Under the pieces are notes generated by a model, which was given only the letters and a program-made list of their open reading frames with translations, was not told the DNA's origin and searched no databases. Source: Bathymodiolus brooksi (lineage: Eukaryota; Mollusca; Bivalvia; Mytilida; Modiolidae). Taken from it: a stretch of 64,000 nt of DNA. The stretch is from contig OY804579.1 of NCBI GenBank assembly GCA_963680875.1, forward strand, positions 16,817,506 to 16,881,505, given 5' to 3'. The translations under genes and the position numbers were made by a program. This document shows positions 1 through 12,098 of the stretch, in pieces (within the stretch, counting starts at the first letter, position 1; the number at the start of each line of letters is the position of its first letter).

Positions 1-699
1 GCAATATTACAGCTATAGTGTGGCGTTCTAAATAAACAAGAAAGATACAATATATATTCTTGAATGAAACGGAACCACAAGTATATCAAACACTACCGTA
101 AATTGGAATAGTCAAAGTTTAAACATTTACGAAATTAAAAAAATATATAAATAAACGCTTCAAAATTAAAATCTGACTTTAATACAAAGATAAAGTCAAA
201 CGTCAAAGATCAAACAAAATATTTTATAAATTTTTTAAATCTGATTTTGAAAAGTTAAAACGTCATTATTAATTTAACTAGTATTTGTTGACACCGCAGG
301 GTAAACGAAAATGTTACATATAGATTAACTTTTGTTGCAAGAATTTAAATCGTTGCATTTGATACGATCAAATGAACTGAAAGGGTGTAAATTATTTTAT
401 ATTATGCCTTTAAAATATTTTTAAATGACTTACTTTGTGAGAAATATCAACCAATTTCGTTTGATTTATATTTGAAATAAACTGTAATATTTGATTCATG
501 AAAAGTTTGATAGAAAATGAATAGTTATTTATTGAGGTTGCATTTTTAACATTAAGGGCACAGTTAATGTTGCTTGTCGTATAACTTTTATAAACTATTG
601 TCAACTTTATCCTGACTACTAGAGTTATTGGGGGGGGGGGGCTCAGACATTCTTAACAAACTATGGGAGTGTGTCTTGAATCCTTAATACTTTTAGGAG
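1..699. other. AT-rich non-coding DNA
   Basis: No exon, RNA gene or recognisable repeat was seen. A run of G lies near 631-642. The single short open frame here is AT-rich and has no recognisable protein content. Confidence 0.5.
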
Positions 700-789
700 G
701 ATAATTGGGACTCGAACCACACGTCAGTGATGTTAGCAGATCACGGTTAAAGAAGTCATCGACCTAAACCATTAGATCACACAGGCCCC
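700..789 (-). repeat. tRNA-derived SINE head (reverse orientation)
   Basis: Read on the minus strand this has a pol III A-box-like stretch (TGATCTAATGGTTTAGG) and a B box (GGTTCGAGTCCC) at tRNA-like spacing. It has no plausible acceptor stem, so a SINE head or tRNA pseudogene is more likely than a working tRNA. A G/C run follows the head on that strand. Confidence 0.6.
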
Positions 790-827
790 TTTAACATTAC
801 AGAAGAACGTCGTGTTCATGATCGTAT

Positions 828-1056
828 GGTAGTTGGATTTATAACCACCTATGCAATCAGTGTATATGACCACTAACCGGTAACGTTGCGATTTCGAATC
901 CCTTTCAGGCGAAGTGTACTCGATACAACATTATGCGTGACTTGCGGCAGGTCGGTGGTTTTCTCCGGGTACTCCGGTTTCCTCCACCGATAAAACTGAC
1001 CGCCACGATAACTGAAATATTGTTGAAAGTGGTGTTAAACACCATAACCATAAAGC
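828..1056 (+). repeat. tRNA-derived SINE, nearly complete
   Basis: A degenerate tRNA-like head with B-box-like GATTTCGAATCCC is followed by a body with CTCCGGGTACTCCGG and a 3' part reading CTGAAATATTGTTGAAAG then GGTGTTAAACACC. The same body and tail recur at 7667-7950, so this is one dispersed SINE family. Central blocks of this kind are widespread in molluscan SINEs; the exact superfamily is not decided here. Confidence 0.75.
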
Positions 1057-2552
1057 CATCTTATTGACATGATTTAATATAGTATTAAAATGTTTCAATA
1101 GAACGAAGTTAGCAATGGGTTCTTACACATTTGTCAATCTTGTCTTATGTGTTTGCCCGTTAGATGATTTATAACATAGAGTTTACCTATACATGTATAA
1201 TGACTGATTTATCAAACTTAACAACGGTTCTAAGACAGGTTGTTAGGGTCCTCAGCTTAGTCCGCTTTCGATGGTAATTAATTTTAGAGAAAACTAGATT
1301 TAAGATTTGACAAGGAGTATTTTTCATGTCAAAATTACCTATATATTCATAGAAAGATGTTCTAATTAAAAGGGTATACAATAGGGTACTCGGTACTGTC
1401 GCGGTTTTTTTTAGTAACAGAAAAAGAGAAAAGTTCGAGTGCACTGGTCTTTATCGTCACTTGCAGCATATCGTGACCAACACATTTGATGGGCGAGATA
1501 CGCGTGGATAGATCAAACAGACCGGTTTAATACTGGAGATGGGGTATCGGGGCGCGAGATCAAGGAATTTAGCCAGTTAACCGCCAAGGCGCCCTGAAAT
1601 AGAAAATTATATATTAATGCACTTTTTGCTGATACATATAAATGAATGCACGCATGCCTGCTATCTACCATAATAATATTACATATGATACTTAGATCAT
1701 GTAACGAACTCTTTGTTTTTCATACATGCTTACTAATTTCAGTCATCTAACATCTTACCAAGTTTTACACGTCAACATGTGAAGTTTAACTTGTTTACAT
1801 GTTTTGTTGTCATCCTAATGTTTGTATGTACACCGTAAAATTGGTTTTGATGTTAGTGTAAATATAGTTATCTATCGAACAATACGTGAACTTTATAAAA
1901 CTTTCCGAAATGGTATATTTCTTAGACTCCATTAATATTTTACTTTATCAACGGTTCCTCGTTTACAACAATCCACTTCCAAATGTAAATAATCATTTAA
2001 TTACTAAGATGTGATATCTAGTATGGTAAACAACTTAACATGACTTTAATTCTATGGTTTTAGAACATTTATACTATGGCCATTATCAAGAAGCGATTAA
2101 AGCTTGATTAAGAACGATGCCCGTCTACAGATTGTATTTTAATACAAATTAGTCAAACTAGACCGCTAAATGAGGTATTCACAATTTTAAGCTTACTGCA
2201 AATATGGATTTCGTACCGTAAGCTTAATAAATTTCATTTGTGTTTAAATTCAGTTTTATATATAATTTGAAGATCAACTCTCCGACAGGTTCTAGGCGGG
2301 AAAGTCAATTTAGATATATACTCAATATAGTTTGTAAAGAAATAATGCCGTTTCTATTTATAATATTACTATCTAATTTGTTTTATTTTACCTTCACCCT
2401 TAACAAAACCTACAAGTAACGGAATTTCCTTACTTGTAAAAAATAAAAAATAAATAAAAAATGATATCCGATTATCTGTATTCACATTTATCAGATATGT
2501 TTATGATTGAAATTTACAGTTCCTTAAATAATGTAATTATTATTAAAACTAA
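1057..2552. other. AT-rich non-coding DNA
   Basis: Nothing recognisable was found on either strand. The open frame near 1187-1444 on the minus strand has no recognisable domain. Confidence 0.5.
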
Positions 2553-2745
2553 GGTTCTCTTCGATCAGGCATGGGTGGTCTTAGTCGATTTTGTCTATAC
2601 TGTTTAAGGTTCGTTAGTTTACTAGCTCCCGAAGACTTCAATGTTATTTGACTTTCCAATCTTTTGGTTACGAGGGCACGTGAGGATGATTTTTCCAGCC
2701 ACGAATTGTGTGTACTGTATTCGATGTCGACGTTTTTATTTCACT
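2553..2745 (+). repeat. Dispersed family B copy (old)
   Basis: A degenerate copy of the family whose core reads GATGAAGGTTATTCCAGAAA. Here the core is altered, but the flanking blocks (ATCAGGCATGGGTGGTCTTAG at the start, then ACTTTCCAATCTTTTGGTTA) align in order with better copies at 24990, 30535 and 62550. Confidence 0.5.
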
Positions 2746-5700
2746 CCTATTTATTAGTTATAAAATAACAATATAAACATATGTTTGTTGTATATTCGTT
2801 ATTTCTAATATCTCTTCAGTTTCATTTGGCGCCACAGTCTATATTTTAACTTTACCATGTAAACAAGAACCTGATTGTGTTGTAAGCCGACTACGAAAAA
2901 CATAATTTTATATCTTAGTTGATATTGATGAAAAGATTATCATCGATGAAATACGGAACCTCTGATGGAACACATACACATAGAAATATGATCTCCACTG
3001 TGGTGTATTATTACTCCTTAATAGACATCTAATGATTGTTGAGGACGAATGAGTGGGAATAAATGAGTTGCCACACCCCTTGAATGGCCACAGCTCCTCA
3101 CGAGTAACAGTTTTTTTTAAGTGATAGTTAGTGGACCATTTGAAGATAATTTTTCAACCTCATCAATTGACTCCACTTACTCATCACCATGACAACCTTT
3201 CACATGATTTGTTAACTTGTTCTTGTCACGAGTATGGCTGAATATAACTTGCTTGATGTAAAATAACAATCAATTAATCAAGAAATGGATTCCGTGATAC
3301 CATTCGTTTCGCAGCTTTGGGCCTTCATCATTTTGATTCATTTCAAGTAAGAATTGATCGATTGAGAGCATACATTTGAGTGTGGAGTATGGATAGAATC
3401 GAGGCATACAAAAAAAAAAGGGTTTAGAGTGTTGTTGATGAATAAGAAAGTATTATTCAGAGAATATCTTGTTTGATTTAAAACTATTACACAAGAAACC
3501 CAACAATAAAGACATTGTAACAAATACAATATATAAAGTAGCAAAACGGCTCATGTAATATCGAATATGTGACATTAATTAAAAACAAACTTTTTTGGTC
3601 GACTATGGGAAATTTGATAAGGTTGATAAAATAATTTCAAAAAGAAGAAACCGGCAATATATGGGAAATTGCGGGGGTGACAAATTAATTTCAGGAGTAA
3701 TAAATAATATTTGCCAAACAAACATTATTACATCTAAACCTGGTTGTTTATCAAGACCTATATCAACCTATTTTATACAATTGTGAATAAAGGGCGTATT
3801 AAATACCAAAAACAAAGGTAATTCACTTAGAGAAACGGACTTTCTGATACTATTTGTTTCTATTTGAGAATATTTCAATTAAAGTACAAAACTACGTATG
3901 TACTGGAATTGCAGATTTCTAATGGAATATACTAGAAATGTACTTCCGCTCTCAACGTAACTAATTTACAGATGTCGTTGACCTTACTTCTGACCTAACG
4001 TCATAACATTTTATTTCTCACGTGAAAATATTTTTAATTGTAGAAATGAATTAGTTAAATCATTTTAAACTAGCAGATGTTGTAGGTATGCTTGCAATGT
4101 TGTCCGTTCAAGGGTCAGTAACTCTACAATACAACTATTCTGGTATATGAACTATATTTTGCAGCTAACTGTGGATTTATGTTCGTTTCACTATATAAAC
4201 AGGGATGAAAATTGATTTTCAAATGATATTGTTAAAGACTTTGACTTAATGTATGTAAATCGTGAAGCGAATCCAATCCACTATCGATATTTATGGTTAA
4301 AACCGAGAAGATATTAATCTAATTCGCGACATGACGCGGCAATCTCTTCTTTTACAAGTATCAATAAATTAAAGTTTTCTGAAAACATGAAACTAAATGT
4401 TCTTTGCCATATTTGTTGTTGAAATAAACAAGTGTTTAATAACTACATGGAGGTCTCGGACAGTATAAAATAAACAAGTGTTTACAACGACATAGGGGTC
4501 TCGTTCTAAAGAACACTGTTCTACAAGAATAGCCAGCGAACCGTGGTGAATAACGTGTTTGGAGAGTAAAGACCTCTTTGTAGATTTCGAAACAGAGCCT
4601 CTACAACTGTCCATACTGTTTCAGTGGCAGTCAAAAGACGTTGAGCCGGTTAACTCATTCCTACCCTCATTTCTATATATTTTTTTTTAATGAACGTGTT
4701 CTCGTCCTAAATATAGCTGAAATGCCGCTGGTTGAACGTTAAGCAATGATTTATCAAGCAATTAATCTATTACTACAAAGTGTTCTGATTTGGGTAATCT
4801 TGTGGAATCTATGTGAAAACTCTTGCTTAAACAAGTTTTAAAACCGTAAAGGAGTGTATGAGTTCTTCACAATTCCTTCGTATGCCCAGTGTTTTCATTA
4901 TAAGTGACATTCCTCTATCCCTGTTGGTTTAGATACTTTGTGTTCATAGTGAGCACAGTGGTTTGACGTAATATTTGTTATAATAGAATGTTGAAGATCA
5001 AAATAAGTGTGAACTATTCTCCGATAATACGGTGACAAAATTTAGCTTTGGTTAGATTGCTAAAAAATACACAGAAATAATTCTGTAGTTTTACTATAGT
5101 TTTACTGCATGTTATTTAGTTATAAAATATCCAAAGTCAGTGTTTTGTCCAACTATCTTTACACAAACACATCTCACAAGTGTACACAAAAATAACTATA
5201 TACTGTATATATAAGTGCATGAGGTTAAAATTGCTCTGAATTGCTTTACTACCAGAAACAAAATGTCATTTTTAATGCCGGAGATGAAATGTGAACTATT
5301 AAATCTGAAACATTATTCATTAATTTGTAGGGCTGACAAACTACTAAAAAAAATTCATGTTTGTAATTTAATCTAAACCTCACTGTACAAAGTATATTAC
5401 TAGAGAGAATTTAAAGATTATCGTAGGTTATATACTGGCGCCACCCGAGAAAGGTAGCCGAGTCCGGCTGCCCATGGGCCACAGATCTCTTACACCTTTG
5501 ATTAACACTATGACGATAAAGAATCGCTTGATATTTACTGATGTTATGTTATGATATGATAAATTACGTAAGTCATAAAATAAAGTATTGTAAATATCAA
5601 TCCACGAGCAGTTAGAAACTAGGCAATGTGATATTATGGTTAAATATAAATAATAAAGGTAAAGATTGAATCTTAAAATGCACATTGGTTGGGTGTGAGG

Positions 5701-6472
5701 TAGAAAAAAATCTGGTTTTTTTTCATGGCCGTTTTGTGAACGGAGTACGTCTCGATCTGCACGGGAATAGATCCCTTAATATCATATTTATAATTGTCGT
5801 AGAACAAGAGGGAAGTGTTGGGATCCCATTAGCCGCTTTAACCCTGCCACATTGTTGTGCCTGTCCCAACGTCATATGGCGTGGTCTTTTTTGTGTTCAG
5901 TGAGTAAACGTAATATGTGATTGTTCGTTTTGTTGATATTGTTGGAATTGTTGACGATCGCTGTTGAAACGTTCTTTTCTTAACATACCATTTATTTTTA
6001 CAATGCATAATTTGTTTTCATGAAAGTCATATGGTTGTTTATGTACATGACCGTTTTTTAGCACCTCGTACTTCCTGGTACGTCTATAAAAGATTTACCT
6101 TTAAACTTAAAAGTTTAATTTATAAGAACCAGGAATTGATAGTTTATAGCCCTCATCCATCAATCAAATGGGATAAAAAATATTCTCTTGTTAAGCAACA
6201 AATCAATCAAGAGAAAGTGCTAATTATGTTTCTTAAATATTTATTTAATGTCCCGTTCAATCGATTAACGACAACACGTATTACATATAAAAAATTAAAG
6301 TTGATGAAATGACGTCATTTTGTAAGAACGCAGAAATAAAACGCACAAAAGCCCTAGAGTCAAACCGAATTACACTATTACTTCCGCCTATTAAATGTGT
6401 TATTCAACAAATTCTACAGAACATCCAAAGAACCGAAGAGTCAAAATAGATGTACAATTAACTACGACTCAA
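2746..6472. other. Long non-coding stretch upstream of the BMP3-like exons
   Basis: No supported exon was found. A short direct repeat containing ATAAACAAGTGTTTA occurs near 4424-4438 and 4468-4482. Frames at 4393-4614, 5428-5685, 5685-5903 and 6031-6312 show no recognisable domain or convincing splice context. The missing first exon of the BMP3-like gene could in principle be here, but no signal-peptide exon was identified. Confidence 0.4.
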
Positions 6473-7265
6473 TCAAACCTAGTCCGAGATTCCTCTGCCG
6501 TCCGGCGGCTTTTTGTTCGACTTGCTGGAGCCGTGGGACGTCAGAGCGCTCTCCATAAGGAAAACAGCGGATTTGCCATATTCAATATTCCATTAATATT
6601 CAATAAAAGAAAACTAGATATAAAAAAAAATACGACCTCACAAAAAAATGTAGAAGCTTACCAACTAAATAAAATGTATAACTTTTAGTTCAATTGTCCA
6701 GTAATCGGTCGTAATTTTTTTACATCTAGTTTTCTTTTATTAAATATTATATATTATTCTGTGCGGTCCTGCAATGCCATGGTCGTTCTTCAATGGAAGT
6801 TGAATATTTCTGGGGACGTCACAAAAGCATGGTTTAGTGAAGTACGATCGTCTGCTCTCCAATAAATTATGCGGCGGAGAAACTATTAGGTAGGTCTCCA
6901 CCCATAAATACCGCAAAGGTCAAGCGAAAACCGTACACGAAAAAATAAACCGATTTGTTTACATTTGTGCTGAAAAATGTATTGGAAACCTTCTCTTTAT
7001 TATATAACAGTGACACCATTTTCCCCACATAACAGTGACACTATTTTTTCCATATTGACCCTACATTTCATTCATTGAACGTCTAATGCCTGTGGTTTCG
7101 GATAGAAAATAAAATCCGATAGCCACGAAACGTGGAAATATGCCGACCCGGAGTTGGAACGGCAAATCCGATGTTTTCCTTGTGGAGAGCGCTCTGGCGT
7201 CCCACGGCTCCACCAAGTCGAACAAAAAGCCGTCAGACGGCAGAGGAATCTTGTACTAAACCAAA
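6473..7265. repeat. Foldback element with GC-rich inverted arms
   Basis: The segment at about 6473-6580 (containing CCGTGGGACGTCAGAGCGCT) is repeated as reverse complement at about 7150-7265 (containing AGCGCTCTGGCGTCCCACGG). The arms are about 100-110 bp, clearly more GC-rich than the surroundings, and differ by only a few substitutions. A second inverted pair lies inside, near 6598-6640 and 6708-6750 (TAGTTTTCTTTTATT on the right arm). This suggests a foldback transposon or two inverted insertions of one element. Open frames across the arms are probably incidental: one arm has an in-frame stop where the other has CGG. Confidence 0.6.
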
Positions 7266-7666
7266 CCATGATTATTATTCTGACATGTTCTTCCTTACTG
7301 GATCATATCATTATGACAATATTATTTTAGATATAACATGTAGTTATTGGTTTTTTTTTTGAAAGCTTTAAAATCGAAGTAAACTACGAGAGAAATAGTA
7401 AGCTCCATGTTATTATAATAGTTCATCCTTGTTGAAAAGTATTCTTTGACTTGTGCACAGATGAGAAAAAATGGTATTAGATTGTGGTTTAAAGTTGACT
7501 ATTGTTTCCCTAGTATGTCTTATTATGACCTTCTGTACTATCTAACATTTTAATGATGGTTAAAATCATCAACTCGCACTATTAGAACTAATATTATACA
7601 TATGACAACTTCTGTGTCACAAAGATTAAATATATTGTGTATAATGTTCAAGATTAAACTTATTGT
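7266..7666. other. AT-rich non-coding DNA
   Basis: No gene was seen. The right end holds ATTGTGTATAATGTTCAAGATT, one unit of a short direct repeat that continues on the other side of the SINE at 7667-7950. Confidence 0.4.
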
Positions 7667-7950
7667 GAGGGCCCGAGTGGCTCAATGAGTTAGGTAGTTG
7701 GATTAACCTAACAACTCATACAAGCCTATCACCAATACGGCGTGGGTTCGCACCCTGGTTTTTAAATTACAAATAGGGTGCACTCGACTCGCAGCTGCAA
7801 GTGATAAAGTTTACCAGTTGCTTGCCCATGGTCAGTGGTTCTCTCCGGGTACTCCGGCTTCTTCCACCACTAAAACTGGTCGCCATGATATAGCTGAAAT
7901 ATTGCTGAAAGTGGCGTTAAACACCAAAAGTCAAATCAAATCAAATCATT
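7667..7950 (+). repeat. tRNA-derived SINE, full length with target-site duplication
   Basis: The head has an A box (TGGCTCAATGAGTTAGG) and B box (GGGTTCGCACCC), the body has CTCCGGGTACTCCGG, and the 3' part reads ATATAGCTGAAATATTGC then GGCGTTAAACACC. It ends in a TCAAA-type microsatellite. The flanks ATTAAACTTATTGTG (left) and ATTAAACATATTGTG (right) form an imperfect 15-bp duplication. This is the pattern of LINE-assisted retroposition. Confidence 0.85.
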
Positions 7951-8779
7951 AAACATATTGTGTATAATGTTCAAGATTAAACATATTGTGTATAATGTTC
8001 AAGATTATAGGACTTGGCGTTCTTCATGACAACACTGCTCACTCAGTTACTATGCCAATGAAGATTGACATTTTCACTGGAAGACGACATTTTACAAAAG
8101 TCAAAATAAATAGAGTGTTATCTTAGTATTTTTCCAGAAAAAATGAATATGTAAAGAAACAAAACGAAACGAATATTTTAAATTTTGTATCCACATCGGC
8201 CCTGTATAATTTGTCCTGCAATGCGCAAGAACGGATTAAATTATATTTGGAGTTTTATCACGGCATTATTCATATTGCCAATGAAGGACGTCAAATCAAA
8301 ATACTGTGCAAAATGGTTAACTTGAACTTGGGTAAGACGTACTTGTCCCGCTTGGATCGATGTCCTTCAATGCTGTTATTTACTTTAAAAATATAGACGT
8401 AATGTGCCTTGGTTGGTGATATATCCATAATAAAGATACAATCAAAATTATATAATGCCGAATACAAGAAAAGTACTGTTATTATTTTTGTGCACAATGG
8501 AAAACTCCATTGCTTCAAATATTTGACATTCATGTATACTGTCATCTATCAAAATATCACTATTTATGTAATACACTTCATATATTCGTCAGTTCAAGTG
8601 TTATTTTCAGTTGAAGTTTTTCATTAATGCACTTATTTGTTAAAATTTATGAATATTATTATCTTTGTTCAATGTTTCGTAAACTAATTTCTTTTCATGG
8701 ATGATTGATTTTATATGTGTCAATCATTTTGTTATTTTTTTAATTATCGTTTTTGATTGATATGTATTGTATTTTTCAG
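7951..8779. other. Intron or upstream sequence before the BMP3-like exon
   Basis: A short tandem repeat of about 28 bp (ATATTGTGTATAATGTTCAAG) occurs at 7951-8006. The end of the stretch (about 8735-8779) is T-rich and finishes TGTATTTTTCAG, a good 3' splice site for the exon starting at 8780. Confidence 0.6.
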
Positions 8780-9774
8780 TTGAATTAAATGGCGAACCCA
8801 TGTTCCTGTTCAATTTGTCGTCTGTTGTTCAAACAGAGAGGTTATTAAGTGCAGAAATTCATTTATACAAACGAAAACAGAAAAAGATTATCTGGCCGAA
8901 GAGACGAGACATCGAAGTGAAAATGTACGAAATAGCACCACATTATATGGCAGAAAATGGAAAGATAACGATGAGGGTAGAGAGTTTCGGATGGCAGTGG
9001 TATGACGTCACAAACTCTATACTCAGCTGCCTTGCTGCCAGACGGGATATTCCACACATGTTTGCATTGAATTTTGTCATAGAAAAACGACACGGAAAAA
9101 CAAAACATTTGAATTTGAGAAAATTTATTCGACAACATTCCATGCCGTTTCTGATCATTTATTCCAATGATACGCAAAGCATATCCCTCGATCAATTAGA
9201 TAATATGGCAGAAAAGATAACTAATGACGAAGTCATTAAAACCGGCAATATGGTTCCTGTTCCGGAAAAGTCAATTGCGAATATCACGTCAGACACTAGC
9301 AATGAGAAACAAAACAAAACAGAACCCCATTTGGACTCGAACCGATCAAAGCGCTCAATATTTACAAACGAAATCCCCGAAGATCCGGCAGATTATGATA
9401 AAATGAATAGACGCTACAATCTACCTCAGACTCATCCTAACATATTAAAAGCCAGAAGTGAGAGTAGAATAAAAATTAAAGATTCTATGTTGATTCCATA
9501 TCCCAATAAAGAAGAGCTGCGCAAAAATAAAAGACGGAAACAAAAGAGACGAAAGAACAAAAAACGCAAAAACAGAAGGAAAAATAAGTTATTTTTCCCA
9601 AAAGAATGGGACAATTATCATCCGAATTCTGCAAAAGCAAAACACAGTGATGTGTGTGGTCGTAGAAAACTTGTTGTAAACTTTGCCGATATTGGCTGGG
9701 GTGATTGGATAATATCACCGAAGTCATTTGAAGCCCATTTGTGTGCAGGCACCTGCCCGTTCCCGTTAATGAAG
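8780..9774 (+). CDS. BMP3: BMP3/GDF10-like ligand, prodomain and first part of cystine-knot domain (internal exon)
   Basis: This encodes a secreted TGF-beta superfamily ligand precursor. The exon starts after TTTTTCAG, splitting a codon after its first base, and ends ATGAAG|GTAAGT in phase 0. It opens inside the prodomain (motif NLSSV, then [12 protein letters not shown]). A furin-type site RSKR lies at 9343-9354. A very basic stretch follows at 9520-9588, with 18 of 23 residues Lys or Arg. The cystine knot begins with Cys at 9655-9657, runs through [19 protein letters not shown], and includes Cys codons at 9742 and 9754. Candidate N-glycosylation sites include NLS, NDT, NIT and NKT. The FADIGW and WIISPKSF motifs are characteristic of the BMP3/GDF10 clade. 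The exon with the start and signal peptide is upstream and was not found. The open frame runs past the donor to 9861, but that part is intron. Confidence 0.93.
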
Positions 9775-9831
9775 GTAAGTCTGGTATTATACTGGTATGG
9801 CTTTGTTTGTAAAACATGCACTTCCAAGATT

Positions 9832-9962
9832 AAGAAGAGTTTGAAGATACCAAAGGTGTAATCAGAATCCGTATATCGAAGAAGAACAGACAACACAATG
9901 ACCAAAAAGAAAAAGTACAAAAGGACAAACAACGATCTACAAAAAACATACACATAAAATTA
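9832..9962 (-). mobile_element. Family A 3' end, 5'-truncated, in intron
   Basis: It starts on the + strand with the shared terminus AAGAAGAGTTTGAAGATACC, then one 62-bp unit, then the block AGGACAAACAACGATCTAC. It lies only about 57 bp past the splice donor of the BMP3-like exon. Confidence 0.75.
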
Positions 9963-10640
9963 AACATGGCCAATACAGTAGAATTCTAATACTATATAGC
10001 TTACAACAGAATTCTGATATGCTAGACCAGGCAAAAACAGAGGAAACATGAAATAAAAAAAAAGTAACAACGTTAAACTTTGTTCAATGTGATTAAATTT
10101 TCATCTTGATATTTCAAAATCACATTATTTCTGACTTCTCTGAAGTTCGAGCCAGGAATTGTTCAGATGTATAGTTTTGGTATGAACGACATTACCAGTG
10201 TTTTTAAATCCTTTGTTATGCAACAGACAATAAGTGCCACAATTTGTGAATCCTTATTTATCATATTATAAAACGTGTGCTATTGTAAGGTAATTTATAT
10301 TAAATGTCAGATAGGAATTTGTTCTTGAGAGGGAAACACTTTATTAGTATTTACTTGAAGATTATGTTTTAAACAATTGCTAGTAACATCTTAATAGTAA
10401 ACAAATAAATAGTTTTCTGTAATGTATATATTCACTCAAACTTGACTTTAAGATCCAGTTCATGACACTTGTAATCCTCTGAGGTTATAAACATTTTTCT
10501 GATCAGTATTTAAGGTATTTCATTCCTAATGTGCGCTACGTTTTTTGTCTGACGTCACAATCCGTACAAAGCAAATATAACAAACATGCATTATCTCGGC
10601 GACTCTGAATAGAAAATAGACGCGTTAACTAATTAATTAC

Positions 10641-11147
10641 TCGATCTTTAGTTTTATGTGTATGTTTTGTGGATCCTTGTTTGTCCTTTTGTACTTTTTC
10701 TTTGGCCATTGTGTTGTCTGTTCTTCTTCGATATACGGATTCTGATTTCCCCTTTGGTATCTTTTGGCCATTGGGTTGTCTGTTCTTCTTCGATATACGG
10801 ATTCTGATTACTCCTTTGGTATCTTTTGGCCATTGTGTTGTCTGTTCTTCTTCGATTTACGGATTTTGATTTCCCCTTTGGTATCTTTTGGCCATTGGGT
10901 TGTCTGTTCTTCTTCGATATACGGATTCTGATTACTCCTTTGGTATCTTTTGGCCATTGGGTTGTCTGTTCTTCTTCGATATACGGATTCTGATTTCCCC
11001 TTTGGTATCTTTTGGCCATTGGGTTGTCTGTTCTTCTTCGATATACGGATTCTGATTACTCCTTTGGTATCTTTTGGCCATTGTGTTGTCTGTTCTTCTT
11101 CGATTTACGGATTTTGATTTCCCCTTTGGTATCTTCAAACTCTTCTT
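10641..11147 (+). mobile_element. Family A 3' end with seven tandem 62-bp units
   Basis: It begins TCGATCTTTAGTTTTATGTG and ends ATCTTCAAACTCTTCTT, the shared 3' terminus. Between these lie seven units of 62 bp (GTGTTGTCTG or its GGGTTGTCTG variant recurs every 62 bp from 10711 to 11083). Units differ at a few sites (GTTG/GGTTG, ATATACGG/ATTTACGG, TTACTCC/TTTCCCC), and units 2-3 match units 6-7, which indicates a duplicated multi-unit block. The open frames here come only from the repeat. Confidence 0.85.
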
Positions 11148-11257
11148 AATGTTCCTTCATATTAAAACAATTGTTTTGTGCTTATATAATATATTTATTA
11201 TATATATATATTAGGAAGTTATTAAATTAAGAGTAGGAATATTGCTTCAACGTGAAA

Positions 11258-11340
11258 TTTACTACATCCTCTCCATACAATAATGTTTTCATATTTATGT
11301 GTTATCGTATAACATCGTTGTATGGAGAGGATGTACTAAG
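11258..11340. repeat. Short hairpin element
   Basis: The inverted arms are TACATCCTCTCCATACAA and TTGTATGGAGAGGATGTA, about 25 bp each, around a loop of about 30 bp. It resembles a small MITE or its remnant. Confidence 0.6.
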
Positions 11341-12098
11341 TTGATATAATTTTCCCCAATCCAATTGTACATTTATAAGACAATAAAATAAGTTTAAACT
11401 AGCTTCAGCATGAAACCCCGGCGGATTTCATAATTCCTGTAATTGTTGATTTAATATTGTTTAATAAGTTGAAAACCACCGATAATTTCTTCTTTTGGCC
11501 TATTGTTCATACAAGTTTGTAATTTGCATAAGACTTACAAAGATAAATTAGAATACTATTGTTATATTATAATCTTTGGAAGAAACCGTCATTCGTAAAT
11601 ATTTGTCGACTAACACAGCATGGGGCTTAGACACCAAATTGGTCAATTTTGTAAATAAATTATTGAACATAAAATGGTTCTTATTATATTTTGGTGGTAA
11701 ATATCGCTGCTGTGTATTTAATTTCAATATTTCTGTTGACATATTATATCTTTTCATTGATCTAAATCTCCATTGATAAGAAAATTAAAGATATAAATCT
11801 ACCCTTCAATAATGAAATTTTTTTCAGTAAACTATTCTGGCCATTCAAGTGCGGTTGTCACATTTTATTTGTTCTTCGTTTTTTTTTCTTCTACATGAAC
11901 AATTTGAATAGAAGCCATCGAGGTTATACTATCCACACAACTTTTAATGTATCTTTTTTTACAAGTCCTTGGCAAAAGGTAATCTGAGAAGTTCTATGAA
12001 ATAAATTACCATCCTGTTAACAAAGTATTCTATTTCTCTACTATTATTTCCCGTCATTTGAGTAAAAACTTAAAGAACAAATAGGCATCCATAAATAA
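11341..12098. other. Intronic AT-rich DNA
   Basis: No recognisable element was found. Opposed open frames at 11548-11776 have no domain content. Confidence 0.4.

Noticed and set aside
631..642. Run of G
   Set aside because: A simple homopolymer next to a SINE head; nothing further can be said.
6395..6688. 97-codon frame across the foldback arm
   Set aside because: The matching frame in the other arm has a stop codon, so there is no sign of selection for a protein.
9775..9861. Extension of the BMP3-like open frame past 9774
   Set aside because: GTAAGT at 9775 is a consensus donor, and the protein continues properly only in the exon at 16372; the extra residues are intron.
10654..11138. 121- and 68-codon frames with a repeating residue pattern
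   Set aside because: They lie wholly within the 62-bp family A units.
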